Assembly (NCBI RefSeq): GCF_900156495.1
Contig: NZ_FTNT01000001.1
Span: forward strand, 186,001 to 250,000
Direction of reading: 5' to 3'
DNA from: Williamsia sterculiae
GTDB taxonomy: Bacteria; Actinomycetota; Actinomycetes; Mycobacteriales; Mycobacteriaceae
Length of the DNA stretch: 64,000 bases
Part shown: in pieces, positions 34,206 through 44,400 of the stretch
How the letters are laid out: each line of letters opens with the position of its first letter
How positions within the stretch are numbered: position 1 is the stretch's first letter
Program-made: the position numbers and the translations under genes
The notes under the pieces: generated by a model
Databases searched by the model: none
The model's input: only the letters and a program-made list of their open reading frames with translations
Told to the model about the DNA's origin: nothing

Positions 34206-34858
34206 CCGCTGGGAAGCCGGAAGGCTCCCATCCGGACGAGCCGGTGACGGTGACCGACCGTCGTCGCATCGACCCCGAGACGGGCGATGTGCGCGACGCT
34301 GCGGCACCCGATCCGGCGTCCGGGGCCACTCCGGCCGACACTGCCACGACCGACGCTCCGGCCGACCCACCGGCCGCCGACGACGATCCGGTGGCGAAGG
34401 TCCGCGAGGAACTGACCGGCGACCTGCAGCGTGTGCAGGCCGACTACGCCAACTACCGTCGGCGCGCCGAGAAGGAGAAACAGAGCTCCATCGCCTACGG
34501 GAAGTCGGTGGTCATCAACGAGCTGCTCCCGGTGGTCGACGACCTCGACCGGGCCCGTCAGCACGGCGACCTGGAGACCAGCCCCCTCAAGGGGGTGGCC
34601 GACAAGCTCGTCGAGGTGCTGCAGTCGCACGGATTGCAGACCTTCGGCAAACCGGGTGAGCCCTTCGACCCGGATCTGCACGAGGCCGTCCAGCACGAGG
34701 GCGACGGCTCCAACCCGGTGATCGACGCGGTGTACCGCCAGGGGTATCGCTTCGGCGACCGCACCCTGCGGCACGCGATGGTCACGGTCACCGACGCTCC
34801 CGCGGGCGCGGCGACCGAGGCGACGACCGGACAGCGGTCCGAATCCACGGGACAGTAA
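34202..34858 (+). CDS. grpE: Nucleotide exchange factor GrpE
   Basis: A 218-residue GrpE that releases ADP from DnaK. A long acidic, disordered N-terminus (residues about 1-65) precedes the dimeric coiled coil ([27 protein letters not shown]) and the C-terminal beta domain ([18 protein letters not shown] to [16 protein letters not shown]). It starts with GTG in a 4-base overlap with dnaK. It ends 11 bases before a perfect 17-base-pair hairpin that separates it from dnaJ. Confidence 0.97.
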   Translation: MTAGKPEGSHPDEPVTVTDRRRIDPETGDVRDAAAPDPASGATPADTATTDAPADPPAADDDPVAKVREELTGDLQRVQADYANYRRRAEKEKQSSIAYGKSVVINELLPVVDDLDRARQHGDLETSPLKGVADKLVEVLQSHGLQTFGKPGEPFDPDLHEAVQHEGDGSNPVIDAVYRQGYRFGDRTLRHAMVTVTDAPAGAATEATTGQRSESTGQ

Positions 34859-34869
34859 CCGTGGACCAA

Positions 34870-34908
34870 CCGCTCGGGCGCCGAGGACACGCCTCGGCGC
34901 CCGAGCGG
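34870..34908 (+). terminator. Perfect hairpin between grpE and dnaJ
   Basis: CCGCTCGGGCGCCGAGG (34870-34886) pairs without mismatch with CCTCGGCGCCCGAGCGG (34892-34908), leaving a 5-base loop. No U-tract follows, which is common for actinobacterial terminators. It could end most dnaK-grpE transcripts, act as a processing or stability element, or attenuate dnaJ and hspR expression. Confidence 0.8.
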
Positions 34909-35043
34909 CACCACGATCCCGCCACGACTCATCCGACTCCCGCGGTTCCGGAGTTCCGGGCCGGCGGTGAGGTCGACGACACATTCACACAGCTACTCAC
35001 GACCAGATACACGGGTCGACGACAGACAAGGAGGTGACGCCTG

Positions 35044-36279
35044 GTGGCTCCACAGCGAGAATGGCTGGAGACAGACTTCTACAGTGAGCTGGGCGTTGCT
35101 CCAGACGCCTCGGCCGACGAGATCAAGAAGGCATACCGCAAACTCGCGCGGGAACTGCATCCCGACGCCAACCCCGGTGACGCCGCAGCCGAAGAACGTT
35201 TCAAGAAGGTGTCCGAAGCGCACAGCGTGCTCGCCGACCCGGAGAAGCGGAAGGAATACGACGAGACGCGCGCGATGTTCGCGGGCGGTCGCTTCCGTGG
35301 CGGGGCGGGCTCCGGCTTCCCCGGTGGCTTCAACGGCGACGGTGGATACAGCGGCGGGGGATACAGCACCGGCGGCTTCGGTGGCGGTGGTGGAGCTCAG
35401 GACTTCAACGTCGAGGACCTCTTCGGCGACGGCGCGAGTGCCGGCAACTTCGGTGATCTCTTCGGTGGCTTGTTCAACCGGACCGGCGGCGGTGGTACCA
35501 CCCGGTCGTCCGCGTCGCGTCCGCGCCGCGGTAACGACCTGGAGACCGAGACCACCCTCCCGTTCCGCGAGGCCGCTCTGGGCACCACCAAGACCATCTC
35601 GCTCTCCGGTGCGGCGCCGTGCACCAATTGTCACGGCAGCGGCGCCCGACCGGGCACCAGCCCGCGAGTGTGCCCGACCTGCAACGGTGCCGGGGTGGTC
35701 AGCCGGAATCAGGGTGCGTTCGGGTTCAGCGAACCCTGCCCCGACTGCCACGGCACCGGTTCCAAGATCGACGAACCGTGCCCGGTGTGCGACGGCAACG
35801 GTGCCACCGTGCGGACCCGGTCGATCAACGTCCGGGTGCCTGCCGGGGTCGAGGACGGTCAGCGCATCCGGTTGGCGGGACAGGGTGAGGCGGGACTGCG
35901 CGGCGCACCGTCGGGTGACCTCTACGTGGTCATCCACGTCACCGCGGACCCCGTGTTCACCCGTAAGGGGTACGACCTCAAGGTCGAGGTCCCGGTGAGT
36001 TTCAGCGAACTCGCACTCGGCGCGACCCTGTCGGTGCCCACTCTCGAGGGACGGGTCGGGGTGAAGGTGCCCGCCGGGACCTCCGACGGCCGCACCCTGC
36101 GAGTCCGCGGACGCGGCGTGCCCAAACGTGCGGGTGGCACCGGAGATCTCCTGGTCACGGTGAAGGTTGCGGTGCCGTCCGGTCTCGACGAGGCCGCGAC
36201 GGAGGCCCTGACCGCCTACGCCACGGCAGAGAAGGCCGCGGGCTTCGACCCGCGTGCGTCCTGGGCAGGTGCTCGATGA
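35044..36279 (+). CDS. dnaJ: Co-chaperone DnaJ (Hsp40), DnaJ1 type
   Basis: A 411-residue type I Hsp40. It has a J domain with HPD in [13 protein letters not shown], a Gly/Phe-rich stretch (residues about 80-150) and four zinc-binding CxxCxGxG repeats ([32 protein letters not shown]). The C-terminal client-binding domains come last. It stimulates DnaK ATPase and delivers clients. The GTG at 35044 follows AAGGAGGTGA. Its stop overlaps the hspR ATG. In M. tuberculosis the same order dnaK-grpE-dnaJ1-hspR is found. Confidence 0.98.
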   Translation: MAPQREWLETDFYSELGVAPDASADEIKKAYRKLARELHPDANPGDAAAEERFKKVSEAHSVLADPEKRKEYDETRAMFAGGRFRGGAGSGFPGGFNGDGGYSGGGYSTGGFGGGGGAQDFNVEDLFGDGASAGNFGDLFGGLFNRTGGGGTTRSSASRPRRGNDLETETTLPFREAALGTTKTISLSGAAPCTNCHGSGARPGTSPRVCPTCNGAGVVSRNQGAFGFSEPCPDCHGTGSKIDEPCPVCDGNGATVRTRSINVRVPAGVEDGQRIRLAGQGEAGLRGAPSGDLYVVIHVTADPVFTRKGYDLKVEVPVSFSELALGATLSVPTLEGRVGVKVPAGTSDGRTLRVRGRGVPKRAGGTGDLLVTVKVAVPSGLDEAATEALTAYATAEKAAGFDPRASWAGAR

Positions 36280-36734
36280 ACGCGCTGGACCCGGAGGGGT
36301 TCGGAGCGGATGCGTCCCGCTCGGACGGCGAACGTCCGGACGCGGTCGAACCCGACGCGGTCGATCGCACGGACTTGCAGACCTTCATGATCTCGGCTGC
36401 GGCCCAACTCGCCGGTATGCACGCCCAGACGCTGCGCACCTACGACCGCCTCGGACTGGTCAGCCCCCAGCGGGCGTCGGGCGGGGGCAGGCGGTACTCC
36501 TCGCGAGATGTCGACCTGCTCCGGGAGGTGCAACGACTCTCCCAACACGAGGGGGTGAACCTCGCCGGGATCAAGCGGATCATCGATCTGACCAACCAGG
36601 TCGACGCGCTCCGCTCGCGGGTCCGTGAACTGGAGGCCGAGGTGGCCGCGTCCAAGCGACGGTCCGGGGAGATGGTCCGGGTGCCCCGCACCAACGCGAT
36701 CGTGGTGTGGGAACCACGCCGTCGCCAACGGTGA
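36276..36734 (+). CDS. hspR: Heat-shock repressor HspR (MerR family)
   Basis: A 152-residue MerR-type regulator. After about 35 acidic N-terminal residues comes the winged helix-turn-helix [24 protein letters not shown] with the [11 protein letters not shown] wing, then a dimerising coiled coil ([16 protein letters not shown]). HspR binds HAIR sites together with DnaK and represses the operon, and three such sites are seen before dnaK. The ATGA overlap with dnaJ means repressor and chaperones are co-translated. The N-terminal acidic extension is longer than in Streptomyces HspR. Confidence 0.95.
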   Translation: MNALDPEGFGADASRSDGERPDAVEPDAVDRTDLQTFMISAAAQLAGMHAQTLRTYDRLGLVSPQRASGGGRRYSSRDVDLLREVQRLSQHEGVNLAGIKRIIDLTNQVDALRSRVRELEAEVAASKRRSGEMVRVPRTNAIVVWEPRRRQR

Positions 36735-36736
36735 AC

Positions 36737-39274
36737 TCAGTTCCCGTATCCCAGTCCGCGTAAGGTCGACAGCAGTTCGGAGCGGGATCCGGCGTCCACG
36801 CGGCGTCGGATCCGCGCCACATGGTGCTCCACCGTCTTCGCCGAGATGAACAGCCGCGCACCGATCTCCCGGTAGGTCAGACCCTGCAGCAACTCTCGTG
36901 CGACCTCCGCCTCCCGCTCGGTGAGTACGCCGTCGGAATCCCCCCCGCCCGGACCCGCGACGGTGCGGGCGGTCTGCAGCAGCGCGGTCGCGGTGCCGGT
37001 GTCGCCTGCCCGCAGTGCCGCCTCGCCTGCCAGTCGACCCGCATCCCAGCCCAACCCGAACCGCTCCAGGTCACGGGCCGCGTCGGCGACCTCGGCCGGG
37101 TCCACGCCGGGACCACCGTCGGACGTCAACAACTGTCGCCAGATCCGTCCCGCCGCGGTGAGTACGGCCGCGAACTCGTCTGTGCTGCACGCCGCCAGCC
37201 TCCGCAGGTGGTCGTCGACGTCGGTGGCGTCGGCGCGCAGGATCGCCGCCTGGAGCCCGCACCAGCGCCACCACGTGCCCCACGCGGGCGGGTCGCCGAG
37301 GTCGGCCAACAGCCGGTCCGCCGCGTTCACGTGGCGGGCGACCCGCGCGGCCTCGTCGAGACGGTCTGCGGCCAACCGGATCTCGCCGAGCGGCAACAGC
37401 CCGAACAGGTGCACGTCGAGTTCGGCGAGCAGCGGCGGACCGAGCCGCCAGGCCGCGGCCAGTGCACCGGCGTCCCCGCGGCGTCGTGCCATCCCCAGCC
37501 GCAACGCGAAGGCCAACACCCGGTCGGCCTGCGCGGTCGATGCCCGGCTCGACGTGGTCACCTCGTCGAGGATCTCGGTGGCCAGGCTCAGATCGCCGGC
37601 GGCCATCGCGGTCCACGCCCGCAGCAACCCGATCCGCACCGCGTCCGGCCGGGCCGGGTCGTCGGCGCGTTCGAGGAGGTCACGGGCGGCGGCGAGGTCT
37701 CCGGCGTGGATGGCCAACAACGCCGCCATCACCACCGGTGACTCCACGTCGACGCGGGTGGCGCCCGCCCGGGCGGTCACGGTTCCGGATGCCGACCGCA
37801 ACAGCGGACCGAGGGCCGCGGCGGCGGAGCCGGACAACGATCCGAGCAGTCCGGTCGCCACCAGTCGGCCACGGTTACGCGCACCCGTCGGTGTCGCGGT
37901 GGGTGCGCCGCCGGTGACGTCGTGGGGGCTGATGACCGCTTCGGCCGCCGCCCTGTCGCCGACCGCGACCAGCGCGACCACGGCGGATGCGCTGTCGGTG
38001 GCGCTGCGGTCGGTGCCCAGCCAGCGGTACAGATCCGCGGCGTGGGTGTGGTGACCGCGCGCGGAGGCGACGGCGGCGGCCACCCGCACGGTGTTCTCCA
38101 GCAACGCGGGTGAAGCCGTGACCGCAGGTTCGGCGAGCAACTCGTCGGTGAGATCGACGGCGCGGTCGGTCTCACCGGCCAGGCCCAGGGCCTCGGCCAG
38201 CAGTACCCGGGTCTCCGCCGGATCCGCGCCGGCGGTCAGGGCCGCGTCGAGCAGGGTGACCGCGGTGGCCGGTGCACCGGCGCCGGCGTAGCGCACCAGC
38301 AGATCTGCCAGGCGGGGGTCGGCGAGCCCCGCGCGTGCCGCACCGACCGCCTCGGCCTCGGTCAACGTCCCGTGCCGTAGTCGCACGTCCAGCGCCGCCT
38401 TGCGCAGCGCCGTGAACCGTTCCGGACCGAGCACCGCGGCGAGCACGGTCAGCGCCGGGGCCAGGAAGGAGTCACCGTCGGACAGGAATCCACTCGACCG
38501 CGCCCGGTCGAGAGCCCCGACGACGGTGGGCTGATCGAGATGCAGCGCGCGCGAGAGCGAGTCGGTGTCGGTACCGGCGCCCAAGCCGGCGAGCGCCAGC
38601 ACCGACAGCGTGGTGCCGTCGAGGCGGCATGCCATCCGGTGCTGATGGCCGGCGGCGACCCGGGCGACCAACTCGGCCGAATCGGCATCCGGCGTGGCGC
38701 CCATCAGGGCTGCCAATACCACGTCGACGGTCCCGACGAGACCACCTGTGCGTCGGCGGACCACTGCGGCGACCGCCGGCGTGATGGCGGCACCCGACGG
38801 TGCGATCGCCGTGCTGCGTTCGACGATCTGCGCGGTGGACAAGGGGGCCAACGACACCGTGGTCCCGTCGAGGCGGACCGCGTCGAAGACCTCCGCGTCG
38901 TCATGGTCGCGGGTCTCGCCGGCCACCAGCACCGGTCCGGGATGCCTGCGGATGAGGTCGGCCAACCGTCGTCGTCGGTCCGGGTCCAACGCCTGCACGT
39001 CGTCGACGACGAGAGCGGCCGCGGCGGGCGGGTCGTCAGAGGAATCGGAGAAGCCACGAACGATGATGCCCGCGCCGCGGAACATGTCGACGGCCGCCGC
39101 CAGGACCGACGACTTCCCGCTGCTCGCGGTGCCGCCGATCCAGATCCGCACCGGAACCCCGGATGTGCAGCCATCCTGAACCCGGCTCAGCGCTGCCCGT
39201 GCCGCGGGCGACCCCGCGGTCGCCGGAGCAGCCCGGTGGACCGGATGGGACGGGGGAGCCGTGGGGCTGCTCAT
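36737..39274 (-). CDS. Large ATP-binding LuxR-type transcriptional regulator (Rv0339c-like)
   Basis: An 845-residue LAL/STAND-type regulator. The N-terminal NTPase has Walker A GGTASSGKSS (near residue 46) and a Walker-B-like AALVVDDVQALDP. A long Ala/Arg/Asp-rich helical-repeat middle follows. The C-terminal LuxR helix-turn-helix (LTEREAEVARELLQGLTYREIGARLFISAKTVEHH) contacts DNA. Its position between hspR and the iniB neighbourhood resembles Rv0339c (832 residues), which lies next to iniBAC in M. tuberculosis. It is thus a good candidate to control the iniB region. No ligand can be inferred. Confidence 0.87.
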   Translation of the reverse strand: MSSPTAPPSHPVHRAAPATAGSPAARAALSRVQDGCTSGVPVRIWIGGTASSGKSSVLAAAVDMFRGAGIIVRGFSDSSDDPPAAAALVVDDVQALDPDRRRRLADLIRRHPGPVLVAGETRDHDDAEVFDAVRLDGTTVSLAPLSTAQIVERSTAIAPSGAAITPAVAAVVRRRTGGLVGTVDVVLAALMGATPDADSAELVARVAAGHQHRMACRLDGTTLSVLALAGLGAGTDTDSLSRALHLDQPTVVGALDRARSSGFLSDGDSFLAPALTVLAAVLGPERFTALRKAALDVRLRHGTLTEAEAVGAARAGLADPRLADLLVRYAGAGAPATAVTLLDAALTAGADPAETRVLLAEALGLAGETDRAVDLTDELLAEPAVTASPALLENTVRVAAAVASARGHHTHAADLYRWLGTDRSATDSASAVVALVAVGDRAAAEAVISPHDVTGGAPTATPTGARNRGRLVATGLLGSLSGSAAAALGPLLRSASGTVTARAGATRVDVESPVVMAALLAIHAGDLAAARDLLERADDPARPDAVRIGLLRAWTAMAAGDLSLATEILDEVTTSSRASTAQADRVLAFALRLGMARRRGDAGALAAAWRLGPPLLAELDVHLFGLLPLGEIRLAADRLDEAARVARHVNAADRLLADLGDPPAWGTWWRWCGLQAAILRADATDVDDHLRRLAACSTDEFAAVLTAAGRIWRQLLTSDGGPGVDPAEVADAARDLERFGLGWDAGRLAGEAALRAGDTGTATALLQTARTVAGPGGGDSDGVLTEREAEVARELLQGLTYREIGARLFISAKTVEHHVARIRRRVDAGSRSELLSTLRGLGYGN

Positions 39275-39297
39275 CGGCCGAGTCTAGGTCTCGCGCT

Positions 39298-41055
39298 CTA
39301 GTTACAGGCGATCTTGATGGTGCAGAGTGCCTTGCCGGGCACCTGCAGCACGTCGCCCGGTGTGCCGCCGTAGCTCTGCCCCTGCTCGGCGGTCGGGTTG
39401 CTGCCCGAGCTGCTGTCGCCACCGCTGCTGCTGCCGCCGGACGAGCTGCCGGAGTTGCCGCTGCCGCTCGATGACGACCCGCCGCTGCTGCTGCCGCCGG
39501 ACGAAGTGCCGGAGTTGCTGCTGCCGCTCGACGACGACCCGCCGCTGCTGCTGCCCGTCGAACCACTCGACCCGCTGTTCGTCCCACCGCTCGACCGGGT
39601 GGCGGCAGCAGCACTTCCTGCGGACCCCGCCGCGGCTGCACCGCCCGTGGCCTGGTTCGCCGATGCCGAGCTGACCGGCACCAGAGTGCCGTCGGAGGCT
39701 CGTACGGTACCCGCAGGCGTCGACGCGGCGGTCGACGCGGCCGCGGCGCCCGTCGCCCTCGTGGACCCGGGGGCCTTGGTGGTTGCGGTGGTGGTGTCGG
39801 CACCCGCGGTCGGGGCGGTGCCGTTGGTCGACGATGTCCCGCCGATGAGTCCGGTGCCGACCGACACGCCGGTGCCGGTGGCCAACAGCACGCCTGCCGC
39901 GACCACCGCGATGGTCATGCCGCGCTTCCACACGCGTCGGGGGGCGGCGCTTTCGGTGGGGGTCACCGGTGCCGGCGCGATGGGCCGACGCTCGGACAGT
40001 TCGTCGGGGCGGGTCGCGACGATCGTCTCCGGCTCGTCGGCGACCAGCGCGGCATGGCGGTCGACGGCCACCAGCGCGGCTCCGGCCGCCGACGCGGTGG
40101 CGGGTTCGGGGTCGACCAGGACCGGCAACCGCAGGATCGTCGAGAAGAGTTCGGTGACCAGCGGGATGGCCGCACCGCCACCCGAGATGATCACCGATGA
40201 CACCTCGGCGATGTCCACGCCCGCGTTGGCCAGGGAGTCGCGGACCAACTGGACCGACTCCAGGATCGGCGTGCGCAGCAGCTCCTCGATGTCGTCGCGG
40301 ACCAGACGCGCCTGGGTGGACACACCGGGCAGGCTCACGTCGACGACGGTGTCGGTGTCGTTGGACAGCGCTTCCTTGGCCGCGCGGCAGCGGGCACGCA
40401 GGACGGTCAACGCCTCGATGGTGGCCGGGTCGTCGACGTCGAGACCGTCGTAACATCCGGTGATCTGCAGCACGTGCGCCAACAGCAGTCGGTCGAACTC
40501 GGACCCGCTGATGGTCGAGGACCGCAACGGCCGTCCGATGATGTGGGCGCCCGGTCCGGTGCGCACCACGGTCGCGCCCGCGGCGGTGGCGCCCAGGTCG
40601 TAGACCACCACGGTCCCACCGTCGTGGTTCCGCTCACCGCGGCCCGCGGCGACGGCGGCGAGGACGGCCAACGATTCCGGCACCAACGTCACGTCGCCCG
40701 GCGCGAGCCGCTCGACGGATCGGGTCAGCGAGGCGCGGGTGGCCGGCGACCACTCGTCGGGGCAGGCCACGGCCAGGGTCGGGGACCCGGGATCCAGCGC
40801 GCTGTCCGCGGCGATGGACAGGGCACCGAGGACGTGGGTGTAGAGGTCGTCACCGGTGTGTGCGCGGCCGGTCTCGTCGACCACGGCCACCGGGTCGCCC
40901 ACGTGGGCGGTCACCGCCGACGGCATCAGGGCCATCGGACCGGACGCGAGCAGCTCCTCGGTCGGGTGGCTGATGCTGCCGTCCCAACTGGTGGCATCGG
41001 CGGCGACGGCGACGCAGTTGGCGTTGCCGATCTTGAATCCGAGCCCTGTGGCCAT
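39298..41055 (-). CDS. Membrane-anchored Hsp70-like protein with Ser/Gly-rich tail
   Basis: About 585 residues from the ATG at 41055, which has AGGAG 7 bases upstream. Residues about 1-350 form an actin/Hsp70-like ATPase domain. Its three ATP-binding motifs are recognisable but altered: GFKIGNANCVAV, VVYDLGATAAGATVV and VIISGGGAAIPLV. A single membrane helix (TIAVVAAGVLLATGTGVSVGTGLI, near residue 410) leads to an Ala/Thr linker and a Ser/Gly tandem-repeat tail ending in a short unit with two cysteines (ALCTIKIACN). If the ATPase is cytoplasmic the tail lies outside. It is divergent from iniB. The role is unknown; coupling cytoplasmic ATP state to the envelope is an inference. Confidence 0.75.
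   Translation of the reverse strand: MATGLGFKIGNANCVAVAADATSWDGSISHPTEELLASGPMALMPSAVTAHVGDPVAVVDETGRAHTGDDLYTHVLGALSIAADSALDPGSPTLAVACPDEWSPATRASLTRSVERLAPGDVTLVPESLAVLAAVAAGRGERNHDGGTVVVYDLGATAAGATVVRTGPGAHIIGRPLRSSTISGSEFDRLLLAHVLQITGCYDGLDVDDPATIEALTVLRARCRAAKEALSNDTDTVVDVSLPGVSTQARLVRDDIEELLRTPILESVQLVRDSLANAGVDIAEVSSVIISGGGAAIPLVTELFSTILRLPVLVDPEPATASAAGAALVAVDRHAALVADEPETIVATRPDELSERRPIAPAPVTPTESAAPRRVWKRGMTIAVVAAGVLLATGTGVSVGTGLIGGTSSTNGTAPTAGADTTTATTKAPGSTRATGAAAASTAASTPAGTVRASDGTLVPVSSASANQATGGAAAAGSAGSAAAATRSSGGTNSGSSGSTGSSSGGSSSSGSSNSGTSSGGSSSGGSSSSGSGNSGSSSGGSSSGGDSSSGSNPTAEQGQSYGGTPGDVLQVPGKALCTIKIACN
39400..39600 (-). repeat. Ser/Gly tandem repeats in the Hsp70-like protein tail
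   Basis: Near-identical units encoding SSGGSSSGG, SSSSGSGNSG and SSSSGSSNSG repeat about five times. Several DNA copies of the CCGCTGCTGCTGCCGCCGGA type are almost identical, so slippage or recombination could change the tail length. Confidence 0.8.
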
Positions 41056-41411
41056 GCTGTCGCTCCTCATGAATGACGTGCCCGACGTAGTCGCCGGCGG
41101 CGGCGTGCGCTGTGGTGGGGGTTGTACACAGAGCCGCCCCTGGTGCACTCGTCCATTGTGTCGCGGTACCACGCCCATGCGTTAGCCCAGCGCCCGGACA
41201 GGGGTGGAACCCCCCTGACCCGGCCCGTTGCCCCCTGTTCGGCGGCCGGTGACCCCCCGACCCGGGGCCCGGATCCCCTATGCCCCCGGGGGTCGAGGAA
41301 GGGGGATTTAACCCGATGGCGGAGGACGGGTGACGGCATAACTTGATGAGCGATCCCGACGATTGTCGGACCCAACTCACCGCTCTACCGAACCACCAGG
41401 GAGCAACCGCC
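41056..41411 (+). promoter_or_regulatory. Divergent promoter region of iniB and the Hsp70-like gene
   Basis: This 356-base gap is unusual for its clustered G and C runs. CAGGGGTGGAACCCCCCTG (41199-41217) is an imperfect inverted repeat, CCCCCGGGGG (41283-41292) is a perfect palindrome, and GGGGGATTTAACCC follows at 41301-41314. A CATAACT element at 41337-41343 could serve as the iniB -10, giving a leader of about 65 bases. An upstream in-frame ATG at 41343 is not favoured, because AGGGAG precedes the ATG at 41412. In M. tuberculosis the iniB promoter responds to cell-wall inhibitors; whether this one does is not shown. Confidence 0.45.
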
Positions 41412-44400
41412 ATGGTCACCAACGCCGTTCTCGACTTCATCCTCCGACTCCTTCGCGACGACAAGGCGATCGAGTCGTACTGCCTGAACCCGCAACAGGC
41501 GTTGAACGATGCCGGACTGGGGGCATTGACCCCGTGTGACGTGGCGGCCGCAGCACCGATGATCGCCGAGTCGGGGTTGGTTCCGGCCGCTGCCGGTGCG
41601 AGCGGGATCGGCTCCATCATCAACGCAGCGGGTGTGAACGCCGGCGGTCCCGGAGGGGTGGCCGCCGGTGGCCTCGCTGGGGTGAACATCGGTGGGGTGA
41701 ACGTCGGGGGTCTCGGTGGGGTCAACCTCGGTGGCCTCGGGGGAGTCAACGTCGGCGGCCTCGGGGGGGTCAACCTCGGCGGCCTCGGTGGGGTCAACCT
41801 CGGCGGCGTCAATCTGGGGGGAGTCGATCTCGGCGGCATCGATCTCGGCGGTCTGGGGCTCGGCGATCTCGGCAGCATCAGCCTGGGCGGCATCGACCTG
41901 GGCAGTCTCGACTTCGGCGACATCGGCGCGCTGGCGGCGGGTGGTATCGACCTGGCGAACCTCGCCTTCGGGGCGATCGACCTCGGCGGCCTGAGCGTCG
42001 GTGACCTCGACGTCGTCGGACAGCTCGCCGTCGCGCTGGCCGCCAGCCTCGCCGCCGGTCTCGGTGCCGGTGGGGTGGTCGCGGGTGAGTTCGGGGCCGC
42101 CCTGGCCGGCGCCCTCGAGGGGGTGCTCGGCATCGCCGCGGGCAGCGTCCTCGACGCGAGCGTCATCGCCGGTCTCGGTGCCCAGATCGCCGGCGCTCTC
42201 GGTGCCGCGCTGGGTGTGCAGGCCGGTGTGGTCGGTCAGCTGACCGCGGCCCTGAACGCGGCCATCGGGGCGACGGGTGTGCTGTCGGGCACGCTGAGCG
42301 CGGTTCTGTCGGGTGCCCTGAGCGCCGGTGGTGTGCTGGCCGGGACGGTCGGTGCGACCCTCGGCGGGCTGCTGGGTACCGGCGTGGCGCTCGGTGGGGT
42401 GCTCGGCGCCGACCTGGCCGCCGCCCTGTCCGCGGGTCTGTCCGCGGGCGCGGCCTTCGCCGGTGTGCTGTCCGGCGCGCTCGGTGTGACCGCCGGTCTC
42501 GGCGCCGTACTCGCCGGTGCGTTCGAGACCGCCATCGCCGCCTCGGGCGATCTGGCCGCGGTGTTGGCCGGAACCCTCGACGCACAGGCCATCGCCGCAC
42601 TGGGTGGGGAGATCACCGGCAGTCTGGCCGGTGCCCTGAGTGCCGCGCTGGCCGCGGGCGGGAGCATCGCCGCGGGTATCGGCGCCACCCTGGGTGCGTC
42701 GCTCGGTGGCGTGCTCGCCACCACCGATCTTGTCGCCCTGGGTGGGCTGGCCAGCGTGAACGCCGTTCTCGGCGGAACACTCGCCGCCGCACTGGGCCTG
42801 GGCGGTGCCGCCACGGCCGCCCTGGAAGCCGCTCTGGGCGGTGTGCTCGGCGTGGCAGGCGGTCTCGATCTGGGTGCCGTGCTGGCCGCGGGCGGTGACC
42901 TCTCCGCCACCCTGAGCGCTGCCCTGTCGGGTGTGCTCGCGGCCGGTGGCACGGTGGCCGCCGACCTCGGAGCCGCTCTCGGTGGCTCGCTGGGTGCGGC
43001 CCTCACCGGTGTCCTCGGCGTCGGGGTGGGTGGACTGCTGGCGGGTGGCGCGGGCCTCGAGGCCGCGTTGTCGGGTGCGCTGGCCGGGGCCTTCGGCCTG
43101 GGTGCCGGACTGACCGGGGTGCTCGGGGGCGCCCTCGGCATCGTCGGTGACCTGGGTGCGGCCGTCGCCGCCGTCGCAGACCTCGGCGCGAGCCTCGGCG
43201 GTGCGCTGGATCTGGCCGGGGTGCTCGGCGCCGATCTGGTCGGCGCCCTGGGCGCTGGTGTCGGCGGTGCGTTGGGTCTGGCCGGCGGTCTGGCTGCCGA
43301 CCTGGCCGCGGTCGCCGCTGTGGGTGGCGACCTCGCTGCCACGTTGGGGGCGACATTGGGCGGGGTGCTGTCCGGTGTCGTCGGGTTGGGTACGTCGCTG
43401 GGTGGGATTGCCGACATCGGCGCCGTGTTGGCCGGTGGTCTGGGTGCCGCGCTGGGTGTGCAGGGTGAGCTGATCGCCGCACTGGGTGCAGGCCTGGACG
43501 CGGCGTTGGCCGCGGGTGCCGGTCTGGGTGCCGCGCTGACCGGGGTCGCCGATCTGGTCGCCGTGGTGGGCACGGTGTTCGGGGCCGGCGGTGAGGTGGC
43601 GGCCACTCTGGCCGCCGCGCTCGGCGGTGTGCTCGGCACCGCTGTCTCCGGCGACCTCGTGGCCGGTCTGATCGGTCAGTTGGCCGGCGGTCTCGACCTC
43701 GGGGGTGCGTTGGGTGCGACGCTCGGGGGCCTGCTGGGTCTCGACGGCGGACTGGCCGCCGAACTGGGTGTCGTGCTGCAGGGGGTGGTCGCCGCCGGGG
43801 GTGCGCTGACGGGTCAGCTCGAAGGGCTGATCGGACTGGCCGGCGGACTCGGCGGTGCGCTGGGTCTGGCCGGTGGGCTGGCCGTCGATCTCGGTGCACT
43901 GGCCGGAGTCGGTGGCGACCTGGCTGCCACGTTGGGGGCGACATTGGGCGGGGTGCTGTCCGGTGTCGTCGGGCTGGGAACGTCGCTGGACGGGGTTGCC
44001 GACATCGGCGCCGTGTTGGCCGGTGGTCTGGGTGCCGCGCTGGGAGTGCAGGGCGAGCTGATCGCCGCACTCGGTGCGGGCCTGAACGCTGCGTTGGACG
44101 CGGGTGCCGGTCTGGGTGCCGCGCTGACCGGGGTCGCTGACCTCGACGCCGTGCTGGGCACCGTGTTCGGGGCCGGCGGTGATGTCGCGGCCACCCTGGC
44201 CGCCACGCTGGGCGGTGTGCTCGGCGCCGCGATCTCCGGCGACCTCGCGACCGAGTTGATCGGCCAGTTGGCCGGTGGTCTGGACCTCGGGGCCGCGTTG
44301 GGCGCCACCCTGGGTTCGGCGCTCGGCCTGGACGCGGGGTTGATCGCTGAACTGAGCGGGGCGCTGCAGGGTGCGATCACCGCGGGCGGTGCCCTGACGG

